From positions 1 to 64,000 of the forward strand of contig CAYVFC010000030.1 of the NCBI GenBank assembly GCA_964450715.1: a stretch of 64,000 nucleotides of DNA, written 5' to 3'. Below, piece by piece: positions 43,920-53,380 of this stretch (within the stretch, counting starts at the first letter, position 1; each line of letters opens with the position of its first letter). The DNA is from CAYVFC01 sp964450715 (GTDB lineage: Bacteria; Myxococcota_A; Polyangia; Polyangiales; JAFGIB01). The translations under genes were made by a program, and so were the position numbers. Under the pieces are notes generated by a model. It searched no databases. It had not been told where the DNA came from and saw nothing but the letters and a program-made list of their open reading frames with translations.

Positions 43920-44474
43920 ATGGCATACAAAAAGTCACCAGCGGTATTTCTCGGAGCTCTTGTTCTAGGTTGTTCCTCGTTGCTAGTCGCACAGGATAAG
44001 ATGCCGGTTTTCTCGGGAGACGGAGAGGTTACGGAGTTGGTCGAAGCTGACCGAGGCGCCGTCTTCGATATCGGGGGCGGAATGGTAATCGTCATTCCGG
44101 CCGGCATCGATATCAGCGATGTCTTTACCTACCAGAAGACGACCGAGCGGCCGAGCTCGTCTCAGATCGACCGCGATTTTACCCGACACGGGCCGACGAC
44201 GATCTTCGACGTGGCCGTGGTGGCGAAAGATGAGCCGATCCGGGTCGGTCTGGGCACGAAGCGGCCCGCGCACAAGAGGGGACAGCGGTTCGTCTTGGCA
44301 GCGGAGTATTCAGGCGAGTGCGACGCGAAACATGCCAGATACGAGCTAGAAGACGGAACCTGCTCGCACTGGCTGATCGTGGAGACGGAATACGAAGAGG
44401 ACAACAAGCGCATGGTCGGCAAGCTCGAGCGTACCTACGGTTATCGCCTTCAATTCGGCTGGATGCCGGAGTAG
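43920..44474 (+). CDS. Hypothetical secreted protein
   Basis: A 184-residue protein I do not recognise. The N-terminus MAYKKSPAVFLGALVLGCSS is a signal peptide, with Cys18 in a plausible lipobox (LVLGC). The body is polar, with a strand-rich first half (VFDIGGGMVIVIPAGID) and two Cys in SGECDAKHARYELEDGTCSH that could pair. Start ATG 43920 follows GAGGTG. It stands alone at the end of a gene-poor interval and faces the phosphotransferase gene convergently. Its codon use appears less GC-biased than its neighbours. Confidence 0.6.
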   Translation: MAYKKSPAVFLGALVLGCSSLLVAQDKMPVFSGDGEVTELVEADRGAVFDIGGGMVIVIPAGIDISDVFTYQKTTERPSSSQIDRDFTRHGPTTIFDVAVVAKDEPIRVGLGTKRPAHKRGQRFVLAAEYSGECDAKHARYELEDGTCSHWLIVETEYEEDNKRMVGKLERTYGYRLQFGWMPE

Positions 44475-44486
44475 AGGTCGGGGGGG

Positions 44487-45575
44487 TTACCGGTACGAGC
44501 GTTGACCGCTCGCGACCCCGGACGCTATCTGCTCCAGCAGCTGTACCGCCCCACCCAGCAAACCGAAACGCTCGTCCTTGGTCTGGCCGTGGTAGTAGCG
44601 GTAGTAGATCTGCTGGGCGATCACGGCCAGGCGGAAGAGGCCGAAGCAGTAGTAGTAGTCGAAACCGTCGACGGCCCTGCCGGTGATCTGCCCGTATAGG
44701 TCGACCTGCTCGCCCCGGGTGAGCATGCCCGGCAGGTGGGTGGGCATCCGGCGCAGCAGCTGCACCTCGTCCGGGTCGTCGGGCTGCACCCAGTAGGCCA
44801 GCGAGCTTCCCAGGTCCATCAGCGGATCTCCGATGGTGGCCATCTCCCAGTCCAGGATGCCGATGATGCGCTGCGGGTCGGCCGGGTCGAGCACGGCGTT
44901 GTCCAGCTTGTAGTCGTTGTGGATCACCGCGCCCTGGGGGCTGTCGGGCGGCATCCGGTCGGCCAGCCATTTCATGACGTCCTCGAAATCGGGCACGTCG
45001 GGCGTGCGGGCATCGCGATAGCGCCGGCTCCAGCCCTGAACCTGGCGCCGCACGTACCCCTCGGGCTTGCCGAACCCCTGAAGCCCGACCGCGCGATAGT
45101 CGATGGCGTGTAGCTCGCAGAAGGTCTTGACCAGGTTCTCGCTCAGCCGGCGCGTCTGCTCGGGCGAGAGGGTGAGCCCGGGCGGCAGCTCCTCGTGCAG
45201 GATGATACCGTTCATGCGCTCCATCACGAAGAAAGAGCTGCCCATCACCGACTCGTCCTGGCAGAAGCAGAGCGCACGCGGGCAATAGGGGAAGACCGAT
45301 CTGAGCGCGGTCAGCACCCGGTGCTCGCGCGACATGTCGTGAGCGGTGGCCGCCTTCTTGCCCAGCGGCGGGCGGCGCAGCACCAGCTCCCGCTCGCCCA
45401 CCGTCACCAGGTAGGTGAGGTTGGAGTAGCCGCTGGGGAACTTGCGGATATCGATCTCGCCCTCGACGCCGTCGATGGCGCCCTGCAGGTATTGCAGCAG
45501 CCGCTGTGCGTCCAGCTCCTCGCCGGGCGGCGGCGGGACCGAGGGGTCTACGGGTTCGAACCGTTCGCTGCTCAT
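44487..45575 (-). CDS. ACAD10/11-type phosphotransferase
   Basis: A 362-residue aminoglycoside-phosphotransferase-fold kinase. The lobe-1 motif KFPSGYSNLTYLV, the catalytic VIHNDYKLDNAVLD and the metal-binding ILDWEMATIGDPLMDL are all clear. Proteins of this group are linked or fused to acyl-CoA dehydrogenases (ACAD10/ACAD11) and phosphorylate hydroxyacyl-CoA so that the hydroxyl can be eliminated. The upstream gene, 76 bases away, is an acyl-CoA dehydrogenase, which supports this role strongly. Confidence 0.88.
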   Translation of the reverse strand: MSSERFEPVDPSVPPPPGEELDAQRLLQYLQGAIDGVEGEIDIRKFPSGYSNLTYLVTVGERELVLRRPPLGKKAATAHDMSREHRVLTALRSVFPYCPRALCFCQDESVMGSSFFVMERMNGIILHEELPPGLTLSPEQTRRLSENLVKTFCELHAIDYRAVGLQGFGKPEGYVRRQVQGWSRRYRDARTPDVPDFEDVMKWLADRMPPDSPQGAVIHNDYKLDNAVLDPADPQRIIGILDWEMATIGDPLMDLGSSLAYWVQPDDPDEVQLLRRMPTHLPGMLTRGEQVDLYGQITGRAVDGFDYYYCFGLFRLAVIAQQIYYRYYHGQTKDERFGLLGGAVQLLEQIASGVASGQRSYR

Positions 45576-45651
45576 CTATTTCACCTCTTTACGAGGGCAT
45601 TTCCGCCTCGCGCGCCCGGAAACGCCCGACGCGAGCCGCGCTATCCGATCC

Positions 45652-46860
45652 TCAGAGGTACTTCTTGACCTCCATGCGCGCAACCACGCCGCGGTGCACC
45701 TCGTCCGGGCCGTCGGCGATGCGCAGCACGCGGGCCATGGCCATCAACATGTTCAGCTCAGGGTCGGCCACGCCCTCGCCGCCGTGGATCTGGATGGCCG
45801 CGTCGACCACCATCTGCAGCACGTTGGGCGCCACCACCTTGATGGCGCACACGTCGGACAGCGCACCGAACACGCCGTGCTTGTCCAGCGCCCAGGCCGC
45901 CTTGAGCGTGTACAGGCGCGCCTGCTCGATGGCCATGCGGCAGTTGGCGATGATCTCGCGGTTGCCGCCCAGGTTGGCCAGCGGCTTGCCAAAGGCCACC
46001 CGGTCCACCGCCCGGCGGCAGAGCCGCTCCAGCGCCACCTCGGCCGCGCCGATGGTGCGCATGCAGTGGTGGATGCGGCCCGGCCCCAGCCGCCCTTGAG
46101 CTATCTCGAAGCCGCGACCGGGACCTGCGATGAAGGCGCTGGCCGGCAGGTGCACGTCGTCGAACAGGATCTCGCCGTGGCCGTGCGGCTCGGCCAGGTG
46201 GCCGAAGACCGGGACCATGCGCAGGATCTTGACGCCGGGGGTGTCGAGCGGCACCAGCACCATGGAGTGGCGGCTGTGGCGCTCGGCGTTGGGATCGGTC
46301 ACGCCCATGAAGATGACGAACTTGCAGCGCGGATCGCCCGCCCCGCTGGTCCACCACTTGTGACCGTTCAGCACTACCTCGTCGCCTACCACCTCGGCCG
46401 TGGCGCGCATGTTGGTGGCGTCGCTCGAGGCCACCGCGGGCTCGGTCATGGCAAAGCCGGAACGGATCTCACCTTCCAGCAATGGCTTCAGCCACTTCTG
46501 TTTCTGCTCCTCGCTGCCGTAGCGCACCAGTACCTCGGCGTTGCCGGTGTCGGGCGCGGCGCAGTTAAAGACCTCCGGGGCGATGAAGCAGCGTCCCATG
46601 ATCTCGGCCAGCGGCGCGTAGTCGCGGTTATCCAGCCCCGCCCCCAGGTCGCTCTCGGGTAAAAAGAGGTTCCACAAGCCCAGCGACTTGGCCTCGGCCT
46701 TGAGCTCCTCCATGATGGGCGGGATGCGCCACTGGCGGAAATCCGAGCTGTGGGACAGCTGCTCGTAATAAACCTTTTCGTTGGGCCGGATGCGCTCGCG
46801 CACGAAGCGCTCCACCACAGGGATGAGCGCCTGGGCGCGTTCGGAATGGTCGAAATCCAT
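45652..46860 (-). CDS. Acyl-CoA dehydrogenase, ACAD10/11-like
   Basis: A 402-residue flavin-dependent dehydrogenase that introduces the alpha-beta double bond into acyl-CoA. Motifs: FAMTEPAVASSDATN near the FAD/substrate site, NGHKWWTSGAGDPRCK, and the C-terminal IQIHGGEGVADPELN..RIADGPDEVHRG. The last motif is characteristic of the ACAD10/11 branch. ATG 46860 matches the family start MDFDHSERAQAL; an upstream in-frame start is unlikely. Forms an operon with the phosphotransferase; an AraC regulator is divergent, 150 bases away. Confidence 0.92.
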   Translation of the reverse strand: MDFDHSERAQALIPVVERFVRERIRPNEKVYYEQLSHSSDFRQWRIPPIMEELKAEAKSLGLWNLFLPESDLGAGLDNRDYAPLAEIMGRCFIAPEVFNCAAPDTGNAEVLVRYGSEEQKQKWLKPLLEGEIRSGFAMTEPAVASSDATNMRATAEVVGDEVVLNGHKWWTSGAGDPRCKFVIFMGVTDPNAERHSRHSMVLVPLDTPGVKILRMVPVFGHLAEPHGHGEILFDDVHLPASAFIAGPGRGFEIAQGRLGPGRIHHCMRTIGAAEVALERLCRRAVDRVAFGKPLANLGGNREIIANCRMAIEQARLYTLKAAWALDKHGVFGALSDVCAIKVVAPNVLQMVVDAAIQIHGGEGVADPELNMLMAMARVLRIADGPDEVHRGVVARMEVKKYL

Positions 46861-47010
46861 GGCTTGTATCCTCCGCTGGTCTGTGGGCCGCCCCGACCCC
46901 GCCGCCACCAGAAAAAGGGGGGGATCGCGAAGCTCGTTAACCGGGATACACGCGCCGGGCGGTAAAAGCTACGCATTCCGGGTTGAGCAGAGTTATCATT
47001 TCGTGTCGCC

Positions 47011-47883
47011 ATGAGGCTACCGCTGCAGAGCGAGCTGGTCCCGCCCTACATCGACGGATTCGCCGTGCGCACCGATCTGCGGGTGAGCCGTTTTTCCGCG
47101 GTCGGGCGCGATCCGGGCGCGGCGCGCGGCGCGGCCGAGCACAGCCGCGCCGAGCTGGAGCTGAGCCTGGCGCTCTGCGGTCACGCGCATATCTTGATCG
47201 GGGAGCAGCGCGTCACCGTCGAGCCGCAGCAGATGCTCTGGCTGCGCCCGCGCCAGAACCGGCTGGTCATCGACACCTCCGGGGATTTCCTGGCCTGGGT
47301 GCTCGCCTTTCGGCCGCGCCTGGTACGACGGGTCTGCACCTCGACCGCCAGCGCGCCGCTGCGACAGCAGGGAGAGGGCGAGCTGTTGCTGCGCCGCATC
47401 GCCCGCCCCGAGCACCTGGCGCTGTGCCGGCTGTTCGAGTCGCTGCCGGTCGGCCAGGGCCGCGACGTGTTCAACGCCGGGCTGGGCTACTCCCTGGCGC
47501 GCGCCTGGCTCGCCTTTTTGCGCGCCGAGCCCGGCTTTGCCTCGGCAGAGCTGCACCCTGCGGTACGCAAGGCGGCCTGGCTGCTGCGCGACGGCAACAC
47601 CGAGCTCGGCAACGCCGAGCTGGGAACGCGGGTGAGCCTGAGCGCCCACCGGCTGTCGCGCCTGTTCAAGCAGCAGATGGGCACGACCCTGGTGGAGTTC
47701 CGCAACCGCCAGCGTCTGCAACGGGTGCTTGCCGACCTGGGAGAGGGTGAGCCGCGCAACCTGCTCGCTCTGGCCCTCGACGCCGGATTCGGGAGCTATG
47801 CCCAGTTCCACCGCGTATTCAAGCGCCTCATGGGCTGCTCGCCGTCGCAGTACCGGAAGCGGAGATTCGGGGCCGGCGGGTAA
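47011..47883 (+). CDS. AraC-family transcriptional regulator
   Basis: A 290-residue regulator. The N-terminal half is a cupin-like sensor (ELELSLALCGHAHILIGEQRVTVEPQQMLWL), and the C-terminal 90 residues carry two helix-turn-helix motifs: LGTRVSLSAHRLSRLFKQQMGT and ALDAGFGSYAQFHRVFKRLMG, ending in the signature SPSQYRKRR. It is divergent from the acyl-CoA dehydrogenase operon and is the natural candidate to control it. The ligand is unknown. Confidence 0.88.
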   Translation: MRLPLQSELVPPYIDGFAVRTDLRVSRFSAVGRDPGAARGAAEHSRAELELSLALCGHAHILIGEQRVTVEPQQMLWLRPRQNRLVIDTSGDFLAWVLAFRPRLVRRVCTSTASAPLRQQGEGELLLRRIARPEHLALCRLFESLPVGQGRDVFNAGLGYSLARAWLAFLRAEPGFASAELHPAVRKAAWLLRDGNTELGNAELGTRVSLSAHRLSRLFKQQMGTTLVEFRNRQRLQRVLADLGEGEPRNLLALALDAGFGSYAQFHRVFKRLMGCSPSQYRKRRFGAGG

Positions 47884-47908
47884 AACGGCGGAGCGAAACC
47901 GCGGCGGA

Positions 47909-48021
47909 TGGTCGTACGCGGGGTCACCGGAACCGCGCGATCGACGCGTTCGGGAAACCCTCGCTCGGGAATGCCTCGGGAGGAGACGCGGGCGCGCGGT
48001 TCCGGTGACCCGGAGGGGGCA
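47909..48021. repeat. Palindromic repeat (GGTCACCGGAACCGCGCG type), copy 1
   Basis: Perfect 18-base arms GGTCACCGGAACCGCGCG (47922-47939) and their complement (47993-48010) enclose 53 bases. The element carries ATGGTCGTACGCGG on one side and GGAGGGGGCACG on the other; both extensions recur around the copy at about 61309-61422 in inverted orientation. It fills the gap between two convergent genes. Confidence 0.8.
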
Positions 48022-48032
48022 CGAAGGGGCGG

Positions 48033-49193
48033 TCAGTGGTGGAAGAGCCTGAGGCCGGTGTGAGCCATGCTGATGCCGTACTGCTCGCAGGCCTGGGTCA
48101 CGTCGTCGTCGCGCACCGAGCCGCCGGGCTGGGCGATGAACTTCACCCCGTGCTTGGCCGCGTGGTCGATGTTGTCGCGGAAAGGCAGAAAGCCGTCCGA
48201 GGCCATGCAGACGCCGGTCAGCCGCTCGGCGATCCACTTCTTCTTCTCCTGCTCGTCTAGCAGCTGAAGCGGCTGGTCGAGCGCGGCTTGCAGGGCCTCC
48301 AGCTCCAGCGGCACCAGGTCGCCCTCGATGTAGCGCACGCGGAAGTTGATCCGCTCCTGGCGCTTGACCTCCGGCTTGAACTTGAGACCGAGCACGCCGG
48401 GATGGCGTCCCAGGTGCCAGACGTCGGCCTTGCCCCCGGCCAGCTTGGTGCAGTCCACCCGCGACTGCTGTCCGGCACCGATACCGATCATCTGGCCGTC
48501 CAGGGCATATCCCACCGAATTGGACTGGGTGTACTTGATGGTGGTGAGCGCCAGCACCAGGTCGCGCTTAGCCTCCTCGGTGAGCTGGCCGCAGACGACC
48601 TTCTCCAGGTGCGATTGCCTGACCACCTCGCTGTTGCGGCTCTGGCTGAGCTTCATGCCGAACACCTCGCGGCTTTCGACCTCGGGTGGGCGGAACTCGG
48701 TGGAAGCCTGCAGAATGATGAAGCTCTCCCGCTTCTTGCCGGCCAGGATCTTGAAGGCCTCGGGATCATAGCCGGGGGCCACGATGCCGTCCGAGACCAG
48801 GGTCTTGAGGAACTCGGCGGTGGGCGCGTCTACCGGATCGGATACGGCGACGAAATCGCCGAAGCTGCTCTTGGGATCGGCCCCGCGCGCCCGGATATAG
48901 GCGGTGGCCACCGGAGTGAGCTCCACGCCCTGCACCTCGTAGAGGCGGGCCAGATCCTCGCTCAGCGGCACGGCCAGCCCGGCTCCGGCCGGGGATACGT
49001 GCTTGAAGCTGGCGGCGGCCGGAAGCCCGAGCGCTTGCTTGACCTCGGAGACCAGCTGCCAGGCGTTGAGCGCGTCCAGCAGGTTGATGTAGCCCGGCTT
49101 GCCGTTGCGCACCTCGAAGGGCGGGTTTTTCGGGTCGATGGGCTCGGCCGAGGCCGTCTTCTGGTTGGGGTTACATCCGTACTTGAGCTGCAT
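48033..49193 (-). CDS. purH: Stand-alone AICAR transformylase (PurH C-terminal type)
   Basis: A 386-residue phosphoribosylaminoimidazolecarboxamide formyltransferase, the penultimate step of purine synthesis. Landmarks are MQLKYGCNPNQ, the active-site motif SFKHVSPAGAG, YTQSNSVGYALDGQMIGIGAGQQSR (split here) and the closing SDGFLPFRDNIDHAAKHGVKF. The N-terminal IMP cyclohydrolase domain of bifunctional PurH is absent, so cyclisation must be done by another protein. ATG 49193 has GAGGAAG upstream. A thioesterase gene lies 26 bases upstream on the same strand. Confidence 0.9.
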   Translation of the reverse strand: MQLKYGCNPNQKTASAEPIDPKNPPFEVRNGKPGYINLLDALNAWQLVSEVKQALGLPAAASFKHVSPAGAGLAVPLSEDLARLYEVQGVELTPVATAYIRARGADPKSSFGDFVAVSDPVDAPTAEFLKTLVSDGIVAPGYDPEAFKILAGKKRESFIILQASTEFRPPEVESREVFGMKLSQSRNSEVVRQSHLEKVVCGQLTEEAKRDLVLALTTIKYTQSNSVGYALDGQMIGIGAGQQSRVDCTKLAGGKADVWHLGRHPGVLGLKFKPEVKRQERINFRVRYIEGDLVPLELEALQAALDQPLQLLDEQEKKKWIAERLTGVCMASDGFLPFRDNIDHAAKHGVKFIAQPGGSVRDDDVTQACEQYGISMAHTGLRLFHH

Positions 49194-49219
49194 GTTCTTC
49201 CTCGTATCGTTTGCCTATT

Positions 49220-49684
49220 CTATTCCCTACTCTCGTTGGGCTTGCCCAGCGTACGCACGAAGATAGCGTCACCGGTGGCGATGGTCTTGCCCTGCTCGTC
49301 GCTGACCGTGCTCTCGCCGTGGATGATCCGCTTGCCCGGATGGGTGATGCGTGACTGGCAGGTCATCGCTCCCTGCCTGAGCGGCCTCAGGTACTTGACC
49401 CTGAGCTCCACCGAGGAAAGCGTCCCCCTGGTCTCGCGCACCTGCTGGTAGGAGTCGGTCATCAGCAGGGCCTGGGTGATGCCGGCGTCGATCAGGGTAG
49501 CGATCACCCCGCCGTGCACGCTCCCGTCCGGGTTGGCCAGATCGGGCCGAAAGACCACCCGGCAGATGGAGCGGCCGGGCTCGATCTCGAGCAGCTCGAA
49601 GCCGAACAGCCGATAGAAGGGGAAGCTCGCCGCAAACTGCTCGAGCTTGAGCCTGAGCTTGTCCGGATCGCGTTGCTGGTCCAT
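49220..49684 (-). CDS. PaaI-type hotdog-fold thioesterase
   Basis: A 154-residue hotdog thioesterase. The diagnostic loop NPDGSVHGGVIATLIDAG carries the conserved Asn/Gly/HGG elements of the PaaI/4HBT group, and the second strand LRVKYLRPLRQGAM follows at the expected spacing. It would hydrolyse acyl- or aryl-CoA. The closest functional link may be the acyl-CoA dehydrogenase a few genes away, but it sits next to the AICAR transformylase and could simply be co-transcribed. Confidence 0.87.
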   Translation of the reverse strand: MDQQRDPDKLRLKLEQFAASFPFYRLFGFELLEIEPGRSICRVVFRPDLANPDGSVHGGVIATLIDAGITQALLMTDSYQQVRETRGTLSSVELRVKYLRPLRQGAMTCQSRITHPGKRIIHGESTVSDEQGKTIATGDAIFVRTLGKPNESRE

Positions 49685-49762
49685 GGGCGCTCACCTGAGG
49701 GGCGGCCATTGCTACCACGACCCGCGGCCGGCGGGCCAGCGATTTTACGCGGCAGTACCGGG

Positions 49763-50818
49763 TCAGCGGAACCCGTCCGGGGTGGTCGGATCGTCTGGAA
49801 AACGCTGCACGATCGCCTCCATGCGCGTCAAAAGCTCCCGGCTGTAGAGGCGGCCGACCATCTTGTCCCGCAGCTTTTTGCCCGCCTGCAACCAGGACGG
49901 TACGTCCTCGAAGGGAACCGGTACCAATCCCCGCTTCAGCAGCCGCTTATAGATGGTCTCGTCCAGATCCCGCGCGAAGTCCTGTAGCTCGGTCCGGTCC
50001 TCCTTGGCCATCTGCAACATGGCCTGCCGGTCCCGCGCGTCCAGCGCATCCCAGAATCCCCGCCGCAGGATGAAGGCGCCCTGCAGCAGGCCGACCGGCC
50101 GGGAGACGTACTTGGTATGCGTGTGCCAGCGCAGCAGGGTGGCGGTCAGCGCCGAGCCCCAGACCACCTCGATCAGCCCGGTCTGCAGCGCCGAGTAGAC
50201 GTCGATCAGCCCCACCGGTACCCCCTTGCAGCCCACGATGTTGTAGAACTCCTTGAGAAGCGGGCTCTCCACGTAGACCCAGGGGCGCTGCGCCCGAAAG
50301 TCCTTCATCCTGCGGATGGGCTTTACAGAGAATATCCGCAGCGTCCCGATATCCCCCCACCCCAGTATCTTGAAGCCCTTCTGGTAGGCGATCTGGTTGA
50401 ATTCAGGCGTGAGCTCGTCCCGCACTGCATCGATCTGCTTGTAGGTGGTGAAGGTGTTGGGCGCTCCCAGCACCATGGCCTGGGGCACGAACTGCCGGAT
50501 GATCTCCAGCCCCATGTAGGAGGCATCCACCTGCCCCACCCGCATCTTGCGCAGCACGGTCTTCTCGTCGCCCGCCGCCCCGCTCCAGTAGACGCGGGCG
50601 GTGACCCGGCCCTCGGTTCGCTCCTGAAGCCGCTTGACGGCCTTCTTGGCCTGCCGCCTCGACCTGCCCGACGGGGGCACCAGCGTGGCGAACTTGAGCA
50701 CGAGCTTCTTCTCGCCGGCCTGCGCCACCTGCCCGCCGGCGCCGGGAAGCGCACAGCAGGCCAGCGCCAGCAGGAGAGCAACGCCTCTTTGCGCCGCTAT
50801 CGGAGAGCGAAAAACCAT
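49763..50818 (-). CDS. DctP-like TRAP substrate-binding protein
   Basis: A 351-residue periplasmic protein. The signal peptide ends near GGQVAQAGEK, and the mature start KKLVLKFATLVPPSGRSRRQAKK, followed by VYWSGAAGDEKTVLRKMRVGQVDASYMG and WVYVESPLLKEFYNIVG, matches TRAP transporter DctP proteins. The membrane partners DctQ and DctM are not next to it in this window. In some deltaproteobacteria such orphan DctP proteins work with TatT-like lipoproteins; no such partner is seen here. The preceding gene on this strand, a beta-helix lipoprotein, ends six bases away. Confidence 0.82.
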   Translation of the reverse strand: MVFRSPIAAQRGVALLLALACCALPGAGGQVAQAGEKKLVLKFATLVPPSGRSRRQAKKAVKRLQERTEGRVTARVYWSGAAGDEKTVLRKMRVGQVDASYMGLEIIRQFVPQAMVLGAPNTFTTYKQIDAVRDELTPEFNQIAYQKGFKILGWGDIGTLRIFSVKPIRRMKDFRAQRPWVYVESPLLKEFYNIVGCKGVPVGLIDVYSALQTGLIEVVWGSALTATLLRWHTHTKYVSRPVGLLQGAFILRRGFWDALDARDRQAMLQMAKEDRTELQDFARDLDETIYKRLLKRGLVPVPFEDVPSWLQAGKKLRDKMVGRLYSRELLTRMEAIVQRFPDDPTTPDGFR

Positions 50819-50823
50819 GCCCT

Positions 50824-52911
50824 TCAGTAGTGATAGCCCAGATCGACCGTGCCGCTATCATTAATACTGTCGGTACGGGTAGTCCGGTTTTCCAGCCCCA
50901 AGTTGGCGGCCGTGTCGTTGCCCGCGTCGATGCAAGGGCTGTCGCCCGGCTGCCCGGCCGCGTCCTCGCTCAGGTAGTAGTCGCCGTCGGGCCCGGTGGC
51001 GAAGAGCGGATCAGCGTCCAGATTGCCCGAGCCGCTGCCCCAGCCGGCCTGGATGTCGGTCGAGTTCACGCCCGCGGTGGCGGGGTAGACCTGGGGATCA
51101 CCTGCGGTAGCGGTATTATCCCAGAAGATGGAGTTCACCACGCTGGTGGTCGCCGCTCCCCAGACACCCCCGCCATAGGTCGAGGTGGCCCGGTTGCCCG
51201 CGAAGGTGCAGTTCGTGTAGGTATCGCCGCCCGAATCGGCGAACACCCCGCCCCCGCCCGAGCCCGTATTGTTGGCGAATAGGCAGTTGGCGCAGGACAG
51301 GCCCGTGCCCACCACGCGCAGAGCGCCCCCCACGTAAGCCGCACCCGAATCGTTATCGGTGAAAACGCTGTCGGTAAAGGTCATGGCTCCGGTGACGTAG
51401 ACGGCGCCGCCTTCGAAAGTCCCGGTGTTGTCCGCGAAAACGCATCTCGAGCAGGTGGAGCCGCCGACTGTCAGGCGAAGCGCACCGGCATGCGACGCGG
51501 TCGACGAGTTATTACGGAAGCTGCAGTTGGTAAAGGAGATGGATGTGCTGCTGTAGATCGCTCCCCCCGAGGTGCCCTGGTTGCCTTCGAACAGGCTGTC
51601 GATGACCTGCAGACCGCTGCCGCCGGTCAGCACCCGCATGGCGCCGCCCGCACCGGTGGCGCGGCCGTTCTTGAACACGCACTTCTCGAAGGTCATGTCC
51701 GCGGCATTGATGTAGATGACCCCGCCCTCGCCGCCCGCGCGGCAATTCTGCAGGGTAAAGCCGTTCAGATGGCCGTAGTCCGCCGGGCTCAGGCAGCGGC
51801 TGGAGTCGCCGCCGTCGATAGCCGTGACGTCGTTGGCGAGATCCCGGCCGGCGATGTAGCCATAGGTACCGGTGAGAGCCGAGCTGAAGCCGCCGTAGAT
51901 CTGTACGCCGCTCTTGAGCGCGTAGGGTACGCCGGTATAAGTGCCCTCCTTGGCGCCGACCTTGGCCCCCGGGCCCGCCGCGGCGATGGCTGCCGTCAGA
52001 TCCGTGTAGGCATCCTCCCAGCTGGTGCCGTCATCAGCGCCGCTCGCGGTCGCATCCACGAAAATATCGATATCCGGATCGCAGCCGCCCAGGCCCAGAT
52101 CGCGCTCGCAGCCGTTGTCCGGGTCGCCGTCGCAGTCGTCCCACCCGCTCGCGCAGGCGTTGATGACGCACTGGTCCGAGACGCAGGAGGCGGACTGCAC
52201 GTGGTCGAGCGCCGAGCAGTCGTCCCCGCAAGCGCTGCAATCCGAGTCCGTTCCCAGCTCGATCTCGCACCCGTCGCTGTCGGCCTCGTTACAGTTGGCC
52301 CAGCCCGGATCGCAGCCCTCGGTGGCACCGCAGACCCCGCCCTCGCAGCTGCTGCCCGGGCACGGCGTCTCGCACTGCCCGCAATCGGTCAAGGTATCCA
52401 GCGCGGTCTCGCAGCCGGTCTCATCCTCGCTGTCACAGTCGTCGAACAGCCCGATGCACTCGTCGATCACGCAGCTGCCCTTGATGCATTGCGCGGTGGC
52501 ATTATCGAGATCGCACAGTTCTTCCCCGGTACCCTCGTCGGTATCGCCATCGCAGTCGTTGTCCGCGCCATCGCACCGCTCCGGGCAGGACCAGGGGCAG
52601 TCATCGTTCATACCGGGCACGCATCCGGGCTCGGGCGGCCCGGCTCCGTCGGCCGGCTCGGCGTCCGACACGCCGCCGTCCGGGTAGCCGCCCGATCCGC
52701 TGTCGCCGCCGCCGCCTTCGCCCCCGGTCTGGCCAGCACCGCCGCCGCCGCCGTTTCCGGATTGCCCGCCGGTCCCCCCGCTGCCGCCGCTGCCGGAGAC
52801 ATCCCACTGCAGCAATCCCTCGTCGTAGGCGTCGCACGCCGGCAGCGAGAACGCGAGCAGCAGGGCGAAAAGGGCTGCTACGGGGGCTCCGACTCTAAAG
52901 ATCCTCTGCAT
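50824..52911 (-). CDS. Beta-helix (polymorphic outer-membrane-like) lipoprotein
   Basis: A 695-residue predicted surface lipoprotein. From ATG 52911 a hydrophobic signal leads to the lipobox SLPAC, then a Gly-rich tether and a MopE-like unit CDGADNDCDGDTDEG. A Cys-rich middle (DCGQCETPCPGSSC, DCSACGDDCSAL) is followed by the pectate-lyase-like block DIFVDATASGADDGTSWEDAYTDL (split) and a right-handed beta-helix whose turns resemble Pmp repeats (SGGAIYSS, TNCSFRNN, GGAVYV, GGGVFAD, TNCTFAGN). The family includes exported adhesins and passenger domains. The frame is open upstream to 53034, but that part is not conserved. The gap 52912-53380 has no gene. Confidence 0.82.
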   Translation of the reverse strand: MQRIFRVGAPVAALFALLLAFSLPACDAYDEGLLQWDVSGSGGSGGTGGQSGNGGGGGAGQTGGEGGGGDSGSGGYPDGGVSDAEPADGAGPPEPGCVPGMNDDCPWSCPERCDGADNDCDGDTDEGTGEELCDLDNATAQCIKGSCVIDECIGLFDDCDSEDETGCETALDTLTDCGQCETPCPGSSCEGGVCGATEGCDPGWANCNEADSDGCEIELGTDSDCSACGDDCSALDHVQSASCVSDQCVINACASGWDDCDGDPDNGCERDLGLGGCDPDIDIFVDATASGADDGTSWEDAYTDLTAAIAAAGPGAKVGAKEGTYTGVPYALKSGVQIYGGFSSALTGTYGYIAGRDLANDVTAIDGGDSSRCLSPADYGHLNGFTLQNCRAGGEGGVIYINAADMTFEKCVFKNGRATGAGGAMRVLTGGSGLQVIDSLFEGNQGTSGGAIYSSTSISFTNCSFRNNSSTASHAGALRLTVGGSTCSRCVFADNTGTFEGGAVYVTGAMTFTDSVFTDNDSGAAYVGGALRVVGTGLSCANCLFANNTGSGGGGVFADSGGDTYTNCTFAGNRATSTYGGGVWGAATTSVVNSIFWDNTATAGDPQVYPATAGVNSTDIQAGWGSGSGNLDADPLFATGPDGDYYLSEDAAGQPGDSPCIDAGNDTAANLGLENRTTRTDSINDSGTVDLGYHY

Positions 52912-53380
52912 CGTTCCCGCGTCCGGCATCTGGCGAGACCGCAACCTACTACGGGAAATCCCGTATTCAACCGTCCGAAACCTGGGACCCGTTCTCATCG
53001 ACGACGCCCGGTTCTCGTTCCCCTGCTCCGCCACCAGACCTCAGCCGGTACTCTATCAGGATCGAGGCCTTCGCGCCCGTCCGTCGAACGGTGCCGGAAG
53101 CGCGGCACCTGCGTTCCCCCGGCCCCGCCATCCGAACGCCGCGCGGCCCGACGCAGTTAAAAGCGGTTATTGGGGCAGCTCCGGGCGTAAAGCCGTGCGG
53201 CGATCGGATGGCGGGATCGGATCGCCCCGGCCGCCGGGTGGCCAGGGGTTCGCGGTCCACTTCCTCATCCCCTTACTCCGCGCAACCCGCCGAACCGTTA
53301 CGCCGGAACGAGTCGATTGCTCCCAGAAAGCGAACCGGTAGCGTCAAATCGCCCGTTACGCCGGACGGGCAGGGTGACGG

